The notes: generated from the letters alone by a model not told the origin. DNA of 64,000 nucleotides from a bacterium (GCA_028821575.1 JAPPFW010000042.1:1-64000), one strand, 5' to 3'. Shown: positions 17,178-26,775, counted from the stretch's first letter. Made by a program: numbers and translations.

Positions 17178-20100
17178 TTATCGGGGCGGGCCGTAGCCTC
17201 CGCCTCCGGGGGTGGCGATCTCGAACACGTCGCCCGGGCCCACCTCGGCCTGGGAGTTGCCGGCCATCTCCTCGATCCGGCCGTCCGCTCGGAAGATCCG
17301 GTTGCGGCCAACCGAACCGGGCTCGCCACCGTCTACGCCGAAGGGCGCGATCACTCTGCGGGATGACAGGATGTTGACGGTCATCTCATCGCCGAACCGG
17401 ACCCGGCGCACGGCGCCGTCCCCGCCTCGATACCTACCCCGCCCTCCCGAGTCCTTCCTCACCTCGAAGCTGTCCAGCCGAACCGGGAACCGCCACTCCA
17501 GCACCTCCGGGTCCGTGAGACGGGAGTTGGTCATGTGGGTGTGCACCGCGCTGCGACCGTCGCGTCGGGGGGTTGCGCCCGCGCCGCCGCAGATGGTCTC
17601 GTAGTACTGGTAGCGGTCGTTGCCCCAGATGAAGTTGTTCATCGTTCCCTGCGATCCGGCCACCACATCGAGGGCGCCGAACAGGGTGTCGACGATCTGC
17701 TGGCTGGTCTCGACGTTGCCTGCAATCACCGCAGCGGGGTATTCGGGATTGATCATCGAGTTCTCCGGCAGGACGAGGGTGACCGGCTTGAGACATCCCT
17801 CGTTGAGCGGGATAGCGGCATCCACAAGGCAGCGGAAAACGTAGAGTGTGGCGGCGTGGGCCACCGCCCTCGGGGCGTTGTAGTTGCCGGGATGGGTACC
17901 GCTCGTGCCCGTGAAGTCCACGACCGCCGAACGGTTCTCCCGGTCGACGGTGATCTTTACCTCGATGCGGCTCCCGTCGTCCATGTGGCCGACGAAGGAC
18001 GAGTCGGTGAGGGCGTCGATGACCCTTCGCACCGACTCCTCGGCGTTGTTCTGGACGTGGACCATGTAGGCGTGGACCACGTCGAGGCCGTAGTGACCGA
18101 TGACCGCCCGCAGTTCCGTGGTCCCTTTCTCGCAGGCTGCCACCTGCGCCTTCAGGTCGGCGATGTTCTGGTCCGGGCTCCGGGCCGGGTAGGGACCGCC
18201 TGCCAGGAGGTCTCTCAACTGTTGCTCCTGGAACCTGCCACAGGACACGAGGGTGAAGTTGTCTATGAGGATGCCTTCCTCTTCCACGGTGGTGCTGTCG
18301 GCGGGCGCCGAGCCGGGAGTGCGTCCGCCGATGTCGGCGTGATGGCCCCGCGTGGCCACGTAGAAGATGACCGACTCCTCGGTCTCGTCGAACACCGGCT
18401 TTATCACCGTGATGTCCGGCAGGTGGGTCCCGCCGTTGTAAGGGGCGTTCATGACGTACACGTCACCCGGGGCCATCCCTTCCGGGCCGCCGCGGTCGCG
18501 GATGATCGACTTGATCGACTCGCTCATGGATCCGAGGTGGACCGGCATGTGCGGTGCGTTGGCGATTAGGTCACCCTCGGGGTCGAACAGGGCGCAGGAG
18601 AAGTCGAGCCGTTCCTTGATGTTGACCGACACGGCGGTGTTCTCGAGTACCAGCCCCATCTGCTCGGCGATGTTCATGAACATGTTGTTGAAGATCTCCA
18701 GCCGGACCGGGTCCGCGTCCGTCCCGATCGAGGCCCGGCGCGGCAGCGATACCACCCTCTCCATCACCAAGTCACCGGAGGGGCTGATGACTGCCTGCCA
18801 CCCGGGCTCGACAACTGCCGTCGAGGTCGGCTCGATGATCACGGCCGGGCCGTCCACCGGGTAGCCGGCGGGGATCGCGGCCCGATCGAAGAAGGGAGTG
18901 GCCACCCACCGGCCCTCCACGTAGGTGTCATGGGTGTCCATGGGAAGGGGGTCTCCGCCGGCGACAGGCGGTAGGCCGAGGGGGACCTCGTAGCTGTGCC
19001 CGACCACCTCCACCTGCATCGACTCCACCTCCAACGGCGTCCCGGGGGACAGGAAACCGAACCGCGCCAGGTGAGCGGCCGCGAACCCGTCGGTGACCTC
19101 GCCCAGCGATCCGGCCGGCACCTCGAGGGACGTGTCTGAGCCCCGGTACCTGACCCGGACCCTGCGTACGGCTACGGTGCGGTCCGCGCCGACCCCCTGG
19201 GTCCGCATCGCTGCCGTGCCGTCCGCCGCCAGTTCCTCGAAATCCCGCTCCAGCCGGGCCAGCAGGTCCTCGTCGAGAGCTGCCTCCACGGAGCGGTCCC
19301 TCACCACCCGGACGTCGGCAAGCCCGATTCCGAAGGCCGACAGGACACCCGCGTAGGGATGGCTCAGGACCCGACGCATGCCCAGGCTGTCGGCCACCCG
19401 GCAGGCATGCTGGCCGGCCGCTCCCCCGAAGCACGCGAGCGTGTATTCGGTCACGTCGTAGCCGCGCTGGACCGAGATCTTCTTGATCGCGTTGGCCATG
19501 TTCTCCACCGCTATCTCCAGGAACCCCTCGGCCACGTCCTCCGGAGTCCGGGGGGTGCCGGTGACTGCTGCGATCTCGTCGCCCAGGACACCGAAGAGGG
19601 ACCGCGTGCGGTGGGCATCGAGGGGCTGGTCGGCGCCGGGTCCGAAGACCTTCGGGAACAGATCGGGTTGGAGGCGCCCCATCATCACGTTGCAGTCCGT
19701 GATCGCCAACGGTCCGCCGTTCCCGTAGCAGGCCGGGCCCGGATCGGCGCCGGCGGAGTCGGGTCCCACCGTGAGGCGACTCCCGTCGAAGTGAAGGACA
19801 GACCCGCCGCCGGCGGCCACCGTATGGATCAGCATCATCGGCGCCCGGACCCGCACGCCGGCCACTTCGGTCTCGTAGGTCCGTTCGAGTTCACCGGCGT
19901 AGTGGGACACGTCGGTGGAGGTTCCCCCCATGTCGAAACCGATCAGGCGGTCGTATCCGGCGGCCAGGCCTGTCCGGACCATCCCGACCACGCCCCCGGC
20001 CGGCCCCGATAGAAGGGCGTCCTTTCCCTGGAACGAGTGGGCGCCCGCCAAGCCTCCGTTGGACTGCATGAACATCACGCGGGGCCGCTGGGCCGAGATC

Positions 20101-20810
20101 GACGCCAACTGGCGCTCCACCTGCTCTATATAGCGGCGGAGGATGGGAGACAGGTAGGCGTCCACGACGGTCGTATCCCCGCGGGCGACCAGCTTCATCA
20201 AGGGGCTCACCTCGTGGCTGACCGAGACCTGCCCGAATCCGAGACGCCGCGCGAGGGAGGCCGCCCTCGTCTCGTGGTCGCGGTATCGGTAGCCGTGCAT
20301 GAACAGGATCGCCACCGAGTCGATCCCTCTTGCCCTGGCCGCGGCAAGGTCGGCTTCGACCGCCTTCTCGTCCAGGGGGACGATCACCTCTCCCCCGGCG
20401 CCGATCCTCTCGTCCACCTCGACGACCGACTCGTAGAGCATCTCCGGAACTTCGATGTCGAGTTCGAACAGGTCCGGACGGGTCTGGTAGCCGATCACCA
20501 AGGCGTCCCTGAAACCCCTGGTCGTCACCAGCACGGTCGGCTCGCCCCGGCGTTCCAGCAGGGCGTTGGTGGCCACGGTCGTGCCCATCTTGACGGACTC
20601 GATCGGGGCCTCGCTGCCCGTCTGGCGCAGGATCCTCCGGATGCCCTCGATGGCGGCGTCCCGGTAGTGGCGAGGGTTCTCGGAGAGCAGCTTGCCGGTG
20701 AGAACCTCACCGTGGGGGGTCCGGGCGACCACGTCGGTGAACGTGCCTCCGCGGTCGATCCAGAACTGCCATCCGCTCTGCGCCAACTCGACCGCCTCCT
20801 CCGTGCTCAT
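17178..20810 (-). CDS. Fused HyuA-HyuB hydantoinase/5-oxoprolinase
   Basis: 1210-aa fusion of the two subunits of ATP-dependent hydantoinase or oxoprolinase. Residues 14-690 are HyuA-like, with the acetate-kinase-type phosphate motif DRGGTFTDVV and IGFDMGGTSTDVS. Residues 700-1205 are HyuB-like (EIFNNMFMNIAEQMG, GGRTPGSAPADSTT). Full 5-oxoprolinase is about 1280 aa, so the length is normal for a fused form. It would open 5-oxoproline, hydantoins or N-methylhydantoin using ATP. A phosphotriesterase-homology gene lies upstream on the same strand, 43 bp away, suggesting one operon. Confidence 0.92.
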   Translation of the reverse strand: MSTEEAVELAQSGWQFWIDRGGTFTDVVARTPHGEVLTGKLLSENPRHYRDAAIEGIRRILRQTGSEAPIESVKMGTTVATNALLERRGEPTVLVTTRGFRDALVIGYQTRPDLFELDIEVPEMLYESVVEVDERIGAGGEVIVPLDEKAVEADLAAARARGIDSVAILFMHGYRYRDHETRAASLARRLGFGQVSVSHEVSPLMKLVARGDTTVVDAYLSPILRRYIEQVERQLASISAQRPRVMFMQSNGGLAGAHSFQGKDALLSGPAGGVVGMVRTGLAAGYDRLIGFDMGGTSTDVSHYAGELERTYETEVAGVRVRAPMMLIHTVAAGGGSVLHFDGSRLTVGPDSAGADPGPACYGNGGPLAITDCNVMMGRLQPDLFPKVFGPGADQPLDAHRTRSLFGVLGDEIAAVTGTPRTPEDVAEGFLEIAVENMANAIKKISVQRGYDVTEYTLACFGGAAGQHACRVADSLGMRRVLSHPYAGVLSAFGIGLADVRVVRDRSVEAALDEDLLARLERDFEELAADGTAAMRTQGVGADRTVAVRRVRVRYRGSDTSLEVPAGSLGEVTDGFAAAHLARFGFLSPGTPLEVESMQVEVVGHSYEVPLGLPPVAGGDPLPMDTHDTYVEGRWVATPFFDRAAIPAGYPVDGPAVIIEPTSTAVVEPGWQAVISPSGDLVMERVVSLPRRASIGTDADPVRLEIFNNMFMNIAEQMGLVLENTAVSVNIKERLDFSCALFDPEGDLIANAPHMPVHLGSMSESIKSIIRDRGGPEGMAPGDVYVMNAPYNGGTHLPDITVIKPVFDETEESVIFYVATRGHHADIGGRTPGSAPADSTTVEEEGILIDNFTLVSCGRFQEQQLRDLLAGGPYPARSPDQNIADLKAQVAACEKGTTELRAVIGHYGLDVVHAYMVHVQNNAEESVRRVIDALTDSSFVGHMDDGSRIEVKITVDRENRSAVVDFTGTSGTHPGNYNAPRAVAHAATLYVFRCLVDAAIPLNEGCLKPVTLVLPENSMINPEYPAAVIAGNVETSQQIVDTLFGALDVVAGSQGTMNNFIWGNDRYQYYETICGGAGATPRRDGRSAVHTHMTNSRLTDPEVLEWRFPVRLDSFEVRKDSGGRGRYRGGDGAVRRVRFGDEMTVNILSSRRVIAPFGVDGGEPGSVGRNRIFRADGRIEEMAGNSQAEVGPGDVFEIATPGGGGYGPPR

Positions 20811-20853
20811 GTCGGATCCTTTGGGTACTCGGCTCTACTTGATCTGTCCACCA

Positions 20854-21936
20854 TCAAGCCGCGCCGGGCGTGGGAGTCAGGATCCTCTTCGGGTTCTCTA
20901 CCAGCATGTTGTGTATCTGCTGTTCGGTGACCCCCAGTTCCCGAAGCAGCGGCACCGCCCATTCGAGGACCAGCGAGTACCCGTGCCCTCCGTACCGCTT
21001 CCAGAGCATCCGCATCCCCACATCCTGGGCCATCACGATCTGGCGGTCGTAGCCTTCCCGGCACAGGGTGGCTATGGCGTTGACCCGTTCGATGTCCGAG
21101 GGCATCCGGCACCCCCCGACGAACCCCGGCAAGTTGGTGCCCTCGTAACCGAACGTGTCGTAGGACACGGTGGCACCCCGGTCGAGCAACCGCCGGTGGT
21201 AGTCCAGGTGGTCGAGGCTGAGATCGCAGTGGCTGAGGTAGAAGCTACCGACATCGGCGCCCTCCTCCTCGATCAGATCCACGTACGCTTCCCCGACGGT
21301 TGCTATACCTCCCTTGCGGGCATCGAAGATCGACGGATGGATGGTGAAGCCGACCCCGGTCCTGATCTGGGTGCGGCAGGCGGCTCGCAGGATCTTCTCC
21401 TCCTCGGGATGGAAGGGCAGGGGGTCCTCGGAACAGGCACACTCACCTATGGAACCGGCCCTGATACCTGTGTCGCCGATGCCCTCGTCGATCTCCTCGA
21501 CCATCAGGTCGGAAACCTGGTCGGCGGTCATCCGCTTGACCCAATCCGGGTGCGTCCCATGCTTGTAGAAACCGGTCGTGGTGATGATGTTGACCCCGGT
21601 GGCCTCGGCGATCCGACGCAGGGCGACCGGGTCGCGGCTCAGACCCACACCCGTGTTGTCCACCACCGTCCTACCTCCTCGAGCAGCGAAGTAGCCCAGT
21701 TCCTCGGCTGCGACGCCCTCGTCGTCGAGTGACATGTTCTCCCGGTTGGGTGCCCCGCGACGGAGAGCGCCAAGGATGTCGATGGTGATCGGCAGGTCCC
21801 AGTAGGGGAAGTCCGAGTGATCCTCCCGGTCCGCATCGAGCGCGGGCCCTCCGCCCGAGTAGACGTGTTCGTGCAGCAAGACGACTCCCAGTTCGTCCGG
21901 GCTCACTGGTCCGATAACAGTCTGGATCATGCTCAC
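20854..21936 (-). CDS. Phosphotriesterase-homology (PHP) family amidohydrolase
   Basis: 360-aa TIM-barrel metal hydrolase. HEH at residues 22-24 starts the binuclear site; the bridging ligand is Glu in GSIGECACSED, as in PHP proteins, rather than a carboxylated Lys. His in TIHPSIF, His in LSHCDLSLD and Asp in MAQDVGMR complete the site. These enzymes usually hydrolyse lactones or amides. Promiscuous phosphotriesterase activity is possible but not indicated. It is the first gene of a pair with the hydantoinase, divergent from the sugar ABC operon. Confidence 0.86.
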   Translation of the reverse strand: MSMIQTVIGPVSPDELGVVLLHEHVYSGGGPALDADREDHSDFPYWDLPITIDILGALRRGAPNRENMSLDDEGVAAEELGYFAARGGRTVVDNTGVGLSRDPVALRRIAEATGVNIITTTGFYKHGTHPDWVKRMTADQVSDLMVEEIDEGIGDTGIRAGSIGECACSEDPLPFHPEEEKILRAACRTQIRTGVGFTIHPSIFDARKGGIATVGEAYVDLIEEEGADVGSFYLSHCDLSLDHLDYHRRLLDRGATVSYDTFGYEGTNLPGFVGGCRMPSDIERVNAIATLCREGYDRQIVMAQDVGMRMLWKRYGGHGYSLVLEWAVPLLRELGVTEQQIHNMLVENPKRILTPTPGAA

Positions 21937-21971
21937 TCGCCACAGCCTCCCTATCGATGGGCCAGTCTATG

Positions 21972-22027
21972 TCCGTTGCCCGTTGCCCGTTGCCCGTTGC
22001 CCGTTGCCCGTTGCCCGTTGCCCGTTG
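21972..22027. repeat. Heptanucleotide tandem array (CCCGTTG)
   Basis: Seven perfect copies of CCCGTTG run without interruption from 21979 to 22027, preceded by one variant copy TCCGTTG (21972-21978). The array lies between the divergent starts of the PHP-type hydrolase and the ABC substrate-binding gene. The unit is 7 bp, so it would change promoter geometry without regard to frame. It is not a CRISPR: there are no spacers. Confidence 0.9.
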
Positions 22028-22165
22028 ATGGTGAGTGGTGGACCGAAGACGGCGGGGAAACCGGTTGAAGGTCAACGGGGCCGGGGGTAGTCTCGGCGGA
22101 GGGGCTGGACTGCCGCACGGGACGGTCAAGGGACTGTATGCGCAGCCGGCGGGAAGGAGACTGCA

Positions 22166-23554
22166 ATGGCGCTCCCGAGCAGGAGAGACTTTCTAACGAA
22201 CTCGCTAAAAGTCGGAGGTGGCCTAGCTCTGCTCGGCGTCGCGGCCTGTGGAGAGGACGAGCAGCCGGCCACAACCACCGCAGCTCCGGCTACAACCACC
22301 GCAGCTCCGGCTACTACGGCCGCAGCCACCACTGCCGCGCCGACCACGATGGCCAAAGAGCAGGTGACGATCACGATTCTCACCGCCGATCAGTCGGCCG
22401 TTCAGTTCTTCACCGACATCGGGCCGGACTTCGCCGCCATGCACCCGGATTTCGACATCACCTTCGACATCCCGGCCGAGCAACCGGCGGAGGTAAGGCA
22501 GCGGGTTCTGGACCAGTTGGCAGCCGGTGAGAAGATCGCCGACAGCACCGACCTCGACAGCGAGGACACCTGGAATTCGGCTCTGGCTGCCGGACTTCAC
22601 GAGTCGGGTCTCTACGACTTCACCGATGCTGCCCAGCCCTGGGTGGACCAGATAGCCGGGGGCATGCGCGAGGGCAAGTTCAAGGGCCGGTACTACGGTA
22701 TTCCCGGGCTCCTCTCAGCGGTCACCTATTACTACCGCGCCGATCTCTTCGAGCAGGCCGGGATCAGCGCCGATTTCGCGTCCTGGGACGACTTCATCGA
22801 GGGCGGGAAGAAACTCAAGGCAGCAACCGGCGCCAACATCATGATCATCGAGGACAGCACTTCGAGGCACTTCAACTACATGATGCCGCACGCCGGCGGG
22901 AACGTCTTCGACGAGGAAGGGGCCGTCAATCTCGACGCTCCCGAGAATCTGGAGGCGCTCGAAACCCTCGTCCGGATGGTCCGCGAAGACATCGCCTTCA
23001 CGACCAGCGAGTTCTACGGCGCCGGGACTTTCGAGGCCTACCGCGACGACACCATCGGCGGTGCGTACATGCCCAACTGGTACGGCGATCTGCTCCTGCC
23101 CCCGAACCTGCCGGAGCACCAGGGCAAATTCAAGATGGCGCCGCCTCCGAAGTTCGAGGCCGGCTACACCAGCGCCCGGGGTGGTGCTCCCATCTACCCG
23201 GTCCTGGCCGGGCCGCACCAGGAGTTGGTGTTCGACTTCCTCGCCTTCGGGTTCCTGTCGGTAGAGAACAACGTCAAGAGGTTCGAGGACTTCGCGACGC
23301 CTCCGATGAACCTGGCTGCCTACGAGGACCCGGCCCTGGCCGATGCCGTACATCCGTACCTCGAGCAGCCCGTCGCGCCGGTCTACACGGCGATGATCGA
23401 GAACTTCGCCACCGTCAACACCCACCCGCTGCTCATCCGGGCGTTGGACCATCTCACGACCAACACCGTGCCGCCGGTGCTGGCGGGGGACAAGGAGCCT
23501 GAAGCCGCGCTCAAGGAGGCGGCGGACGCGATCCGCGCGATGGCCGGAGAGTGA
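22166..23554 (+). CDS. ABC sugar-type transporter substrate-binding lipoprotein (Tat signal)
   Basis: 462-aa extracellular solute-binding protein, family 1. The N-terminus has a twin-arginine motif SRRDFL and a lipobox ending VAAC (Cys28), so it is probably exported folded and lipid-anchored. A Thr/Ala/Pro linker (residues about 35-65) is encoded by 21-bp tandem repeats. The mature domain resembles maltose/glycerol-3-phosphate-type binding proteins (ITFDIPAEQP, GRYYGIPGLLSAVTYYYRAD). GGGAAGGAG precedes the ATG. It is followed by two permease genes but no ATPase, so a shared MalK-type ATPase is expected elsewhere. Confidence 0.9.
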   Translation: MALPSRRDFLTNSLKVGGGLALLGVAACGEDEQPATTTAAPATTTAAPATTAAATTAAPTTMAKEQVTITILTADQSAVQFFTDIGPDFAAMHPDFDITFDIPAEQPAEVRQRVLDQLAAGEKIADSTDLDSEDTWNSALAAGLHESGLYDFTDAAQPWVDQIAGGMREGKFKGRYYGIPGLLSAVTYYYRADLFEQAGISADFASWDDFIEGGKKLKAATGANIMIIEDSTSRHFNYMMPHAGGNVFDEEGAVNLDAPENLEALETLVRMVREDIAFTTSEFYGAGTFEAYRDDTIGGAYMPNWYGDLLLPPNLPEHQGKFKMAPPPKFEAGYTSARGGAPIYPVLAGPHQELVFDFLAFGFLSVENNVKRFEDFATPPMNLAAYEDPALADAVHPYLEQPVAPVYTAMIENFATVNTHPLLIRALDHLTTNTVPPVLAGDKEPEAALKEAADAIRAMAGE

Positions 23555-23588
23555 TGAACCGGCACCGTCGTCCCTGTCACGGACCGCG

Positions 23589-24683
23589 GTGCGAGAACAG
23601 GAGCTCGATCGGGAGATGACGAGCGGACAGAGCCGCCGGCGACCGCGAAAAACTGTCGGCCGGCGGCCGGCCTCTCCGGCGCCGAGCATCCCGGTAAGGA
23701 ACAGGACTGAGTTGACTTCCCGATTGGAGCGATCGCGCACTCGCCCGCGGTCCCTGTTCAGCGGATCACGGGAGTCGCGACTGGCGCCCTACCTGTTCCT
23801 GGCTCCGTTCCTGATCCTGTTCACCATATTCACCATCTACCCGGCCGCTCTGGGTGTCTACCTGAGCCTTACCAAATGGACGGGAGCGGTCGGCCAGGAG
23901 CCCGAGCTGATCGGTCTGGCCAACTACCGCCGCATGCTGAAGGATCCGTCGTTCCTGACCTCCCTCACCAACACGGCCTGGCTCGCGGTCGGCGCGGTCA
24001 TCGTGATCGTTCCGACTGCCTTGTTCCTGGCGGTGGTCCTGAACACCCATTGGATACGCCTGCGGACCTTCCTGCGGACCGCCTTCTTCCTGCCGATAGG
24101 CACGCCGACCGTCGTGATCGCCATGGTGTTCATCGTTCTCTACAGCGAGCACTACGGGGCGCTCAACTGGATGCTGGGCCTGTTCGGGGTGGGCCCGTTC
24201 GACTTCACGGGAACCCCGGCCTTCGTCAAGCCCGCCATCGTCGGGCTCCTGCTCTGGCAGTGGACCTCTGTTCCCATGATCTACTTCCTGGCCGGCCTGC
24301 AGGGCATCCCGCCCTCCCTCTACGACGCGGCCTTGGTGGACGGGGCGGGACCGTGGGCGTCGTTCCGGAGGGTGACCCTCCCCCTGCTCCGGCCCGTGTC
24401 CCTCCTGGTCCTGGTCCTGCTGGTCAACGACGCCATCCGCATCTTCGACCAGATATTCATCCTCCTGTTCTTCACCGGCGCTCCCTACCAGACCAGCGGG
24501 GGACCCGGGGAGCAGGGCCTGACGCTCGTCCTGTACATGTACCGTTCGGCGTTCCGGTTCAGGGAACTGGGCTTCGGCGCAGCGGTCGGCGTCTCGATCT
24601 TCGTGCTCGGTCTGGGAATCGCCCTCGTGCAGTTGTGGAGGTTCGGCGCGCTGAGAAAGGAGGGCGGCGGTGCCGGCAACTGA
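23589..24683 (+). CDS. ABC sugar permease, MalF/UgpA type
   Basis: 364-aa inner-membrane permease with about six hydrophobic segments from residue 64 (LAPYLFLAPFLILFTIFTIY) to the C-terminus. The EAA-type loop is ASLYDAALVDGAGPWASFRRVTLP-like (residues 240-262), the contact site for the ATPase. The basic 60-residue N-terminal extension is unusual; translation may instead begin at ATG 23616. It overlaps the next permease gene by 14 bp, so the two are coupled. Confidence 0.9.
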   Translation: MREQELDREMTSGQSRRRPRKTVGRRPASPAPSIPVRNRTELTSRLERSRTRPRSLFSGSRESRLAPYLFLAPFLILFTIFTIYPAALGVYLSLTKWTGAVGQEPELIGLANYRRMLKDPSFLTSLTNTAWLAVGAVIVIVPTALFLAVVLNTHWIRLRTFLRTAFFLPIGTPTVVIAMVFIVLYSEHYGALNWMLGLFGVGPFDFTGTPAFVKPAIVGLLLWQWTSVPMIYFLAGLQGIPPSLYDAALVDGAGPWASFRRVTLPLLRPVSLLVLVLLVNDAIRIFDQIFILLFFTGAPYQTSGGPGEQGLTLVLYMYRSAFRFRELGFGAAVGVSIFVLGLGIALVQLWRFGALRKEGGGAGN

Positions 24684-25560
24684 CACCGAACGCCGCCAGG
24701 AGGCTCCCCCCACGGGTTCGGGCGATGTGTCCGTGTACCGCCGGCGGGCCGTCCGCATCCTCATCCAGGCACTGCTGGTCGTGGCGGCGCTGGTGGCCCT
24801 CTACCCGCTGATCTTCATGGTTTCGGGCTCCTTCAAGCGGGTGTCCGAACTCACGTCCCTGCCCCCCACCCTCATCCCGAGAGCCTTCGACCCGGGCGGC
24901 TACGAGCAGCTGGCGACGACCGGATTCCCCCGCTGGTTCGCCAACAGCATCGTGGTGACCGCCCTCCGGGTGAGCCTCACGATCCTGGTGTCGTCGATGG
25001 CGGCCTTCGCGTTCGCGATCTACCGCTTCCCGTTCCGGCGAACGTTGTTCATAGTCGTGGTCGGGTCGTTGCTGCTGCCCTTCGAGGTGCTCTACCTGCC
25101 GCTGCTGTCGCTGATGATCGACCTCGACTGGATGAACACCTACCGGGCCCTGATCCTCCCCTTCGTGGCCAGCGGTTTCTCGGTGTTCGTGATCCACCAG
25201 TACATGGTCAGCCTCCCGTCCGAACTCATCCAGGCGGCCCGCGTCGACGGCGCCTCGGAGTGGCGTATCTACTGGAATGTGGCCATGCCGCTGGCGCGGC
25301 CCATCCTCGGGGCGATCAGCGTGATCCTCTTCATACAGACCTGGAACAGTTTCTTCTGGCCGCTGATCGTCCTCCAGGACACGGACCTGTTCGTCCTACC
25401 CGTAGGGCTGACCGCCCTGCTCGCCCGGGTCTTCCACGAGCAGGACATGTGGACGGCGGTGCTGGCGGGGAGCACGTTGATGACCATCCCGATGGTGATC
25501 GTCTTCCTGGTCATGCAGCGCCAGTTGGTCGCGGGGCTGACGGAGGGCTTCAAGACCTGA
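24670..25560 (+). CDS. ABC sugar permease, MalG/UgpE type
   Basis: 296-aa permease with six predicted membrane segments and the EAA loop LIQAARVDGASEWRIYWNVA near residue 180. It is the partner of the MalF-type protein and forms the importer with the lipoprotein encoded upstream. The GTG start at 24670 lies inside the end of the previous gene. A degraded, internally deleted copy of a closely related gene lies 1.2 kb downstream (26776-26958), beyond the sterol methyltransferase gene. Confidence 0.92.
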   Translation: MPATDTERRQEAPPTGSGDVSVYRRRAVRILIQALLVVAALVALYPLIFMVSGSFKRVSELTSLPPTLIPRAFDPGGYEQLATTGFPRWFANSIVVTALRVSLTILVSSMAAFAFAIYRFPFRRTLFIVVVGSLLLPFEVLYLPLLSLMIDLDWMNTYRALILPFVASGFSVFVIHQYMVSLPSELIQAARVDGASEWRIYWNVAMPLARPILGAISVILFIQTWNSFFWPLIVLQDTDLFVLPVGLTALLARVFHEQDMWTAVLAGSTLMTIPMVIVFLVMQRQLVAGLTEGFKT

Positions 25561-25605
25561 GCGAAGCTGCCTCGAGGGCCCGCCCCAAGGGATAAAGGAG
25601 GCTTG

Positions 25606-25663
25606 CATGCCAAGCCTAGGACAGGGAAGCCAGCGGCCGGAAGGTCCGCCGACAGCCGGATAG
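25606..25663 (+). pseudogene. 18-codon gene stub behind a strong ribosome-binding site
   Basis: AAAGGAGG at 25595-25602 is the best Shine-Dalgarno sequence in this operon and is followed by ATG 25606. The frame stops after 18 codons (MPSLGQGSQRPEGPPTAG). This looks like the first codons of the operon's next gene, cut off at the point where the methyltransferase segment begins. A functional leader peptide is the alternative. Confidence 0.4.
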
Positions 25664-25714
25664 TCCGTGTCAGAATGGACGGATCGCACAGCATTCCGAC
25701 ACCGTGGGTGACTC

Positions 25715-26725
25715 TTGAAACTCCTCAGGCTTTACGAGGGACTGAGATCTTCGCATCAGGGGCCAGACGTCACCCGCCGCGTGCAACACCTCGATGGATG
25801 GACCGCCAGAGCGTCAGCGGCCGATGGTGACGCGAAGGGCTACGAGCATACCGAGACCGTTAAGGAGTACTACGACCTTTGCAGCGAGTTAATGATTTTC
25901 GGCTGGGGAGAATCCTTGCACTTCGCTCCTCTTTCTCCCCGAGAAACCCTGGAGGACTCCAAGGTCCGGCATCAGCGACTGATGATCTCCAAGCTGGAGT
26001 TGCGCGAGGGCATGACGGTGGTCGACGTCGGTTGCGGCATCGGCGGCCCTATGCGTCGTGTCGTTCGTGAGGCAGGTGTCAGGGTCGTTGGGGTCAACAA
26101 CAGTGAGCTCCAGCTGGCCAAGGCGAGATCGTTGAACGCCGCGGCGGGCCTCGACCACATGGTCGACTACCTCGCGTGCAGCTTCATGCACATGGGCGCC
26201 GTCGCAGACTGCACGTACGATGGGGCCTACGCGATCGAGTCGACGTGCCACGCGCCGGACAAGACCGGCGCGTTCGTCGAGATCCACCGCGTGCTGAAGC
26301 CCGGCTCGCTCTTCTGGGGCCAGGAGATGTGCATGACTGACAGGTTCGATCCCCACGACAGTCGACACCGGGCCATCAAGCAGGACCTGATGCACGGCAT
26401 CGCGCTCAAGGATATCGCGACGACGGGTGAGGTAGACCGTGCGCTCGAAACGGCGGGTTTCGAGGTCATCGAGGGGATGGACCGAGCCGTCGACGAGACC
26501 CGCCCGTCGACCCCGTGGTACCAGCCCATGGACACCCGTCTCAGAATCCTGGGTCGAAAGGCGTTCATCGGGGCGGCCGGCCTGGTCGAGGCGCTGCGGG
26601 TGGTCCCGAAGGGAACCACCGATGTCGTCAGGCTGCTGGATCGAACTGCTGACGCCTATGTCGCAGGCGGTCGGGCCGGGATATTCACGCCGCTGTACTG
26701 TTTCCTGGCTCGCAAGCCCCTTTAG
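25715..26725 (+). CDS. Sterol C-24 methyltransferase homologue (SMT/ERG6-like)
   Basis: 336-aa SAM-dependent methyltransferase with all four hallmark regions of sterol 24-C-methyltransferases in order: FGWGESLHFAP (62-72), the SAM site VDVGCGIGGP (103-112), YAIESTCHAPDK (172-183) and TPWYQP (266-271). EIHRVLKPGSLFWGQEMCMTD is also typical. The reaction would be methylation of a sterol side chain at C-24. The C-terminus lacks extra domains. The TTG start at 25715 is uncertain; later GTG codons are possible, but the core begins by residue 43. No other sterol gene lies in the window. It is flanked by a gene stub and a permease remnant, suggesting insertion or rearrangement. Confidence 0.85.
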   Translation: MKLLRLYEGLRSSHQGPDVTRRVQHLDGWTARASAADGDAKGYEHTETVKEYYDLCSELMIFGWGESLHFAPLSPRETLEDSKVRHQRLMISKLELREGMTVVDVGCGIGGPMRRVVREAGVRVVGVNNSELQLAKARSLNAAAGLDHMVDYLACSFMHMGAVADCTYDGAYAIESTCHAPDKTGAFVEIHRVLKPGSLFWGQEMCMTDRFDPHDSRHRAIKQDLMHGIALKDIATTGEVDRALETAGFEVIEGMDRAVDETRPSTPWYQPMDTRLRILGRKAFIGAAGLVEALRVVPKGTTDVVRLLDRTADAYVAGGRAGIFTPLYCFLARKPL

Positions 26726-26775
26726 GGGAACAGACCCGCGAACGCTCCAGACCGCCAGCTCAGAGGCGGCTGCGC

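Noticed and set aside
21972-22027. Heptamer array considered as a CRISPR
   Set aside because: Units are 7 bp and contiguous with no spacers or cas genes.
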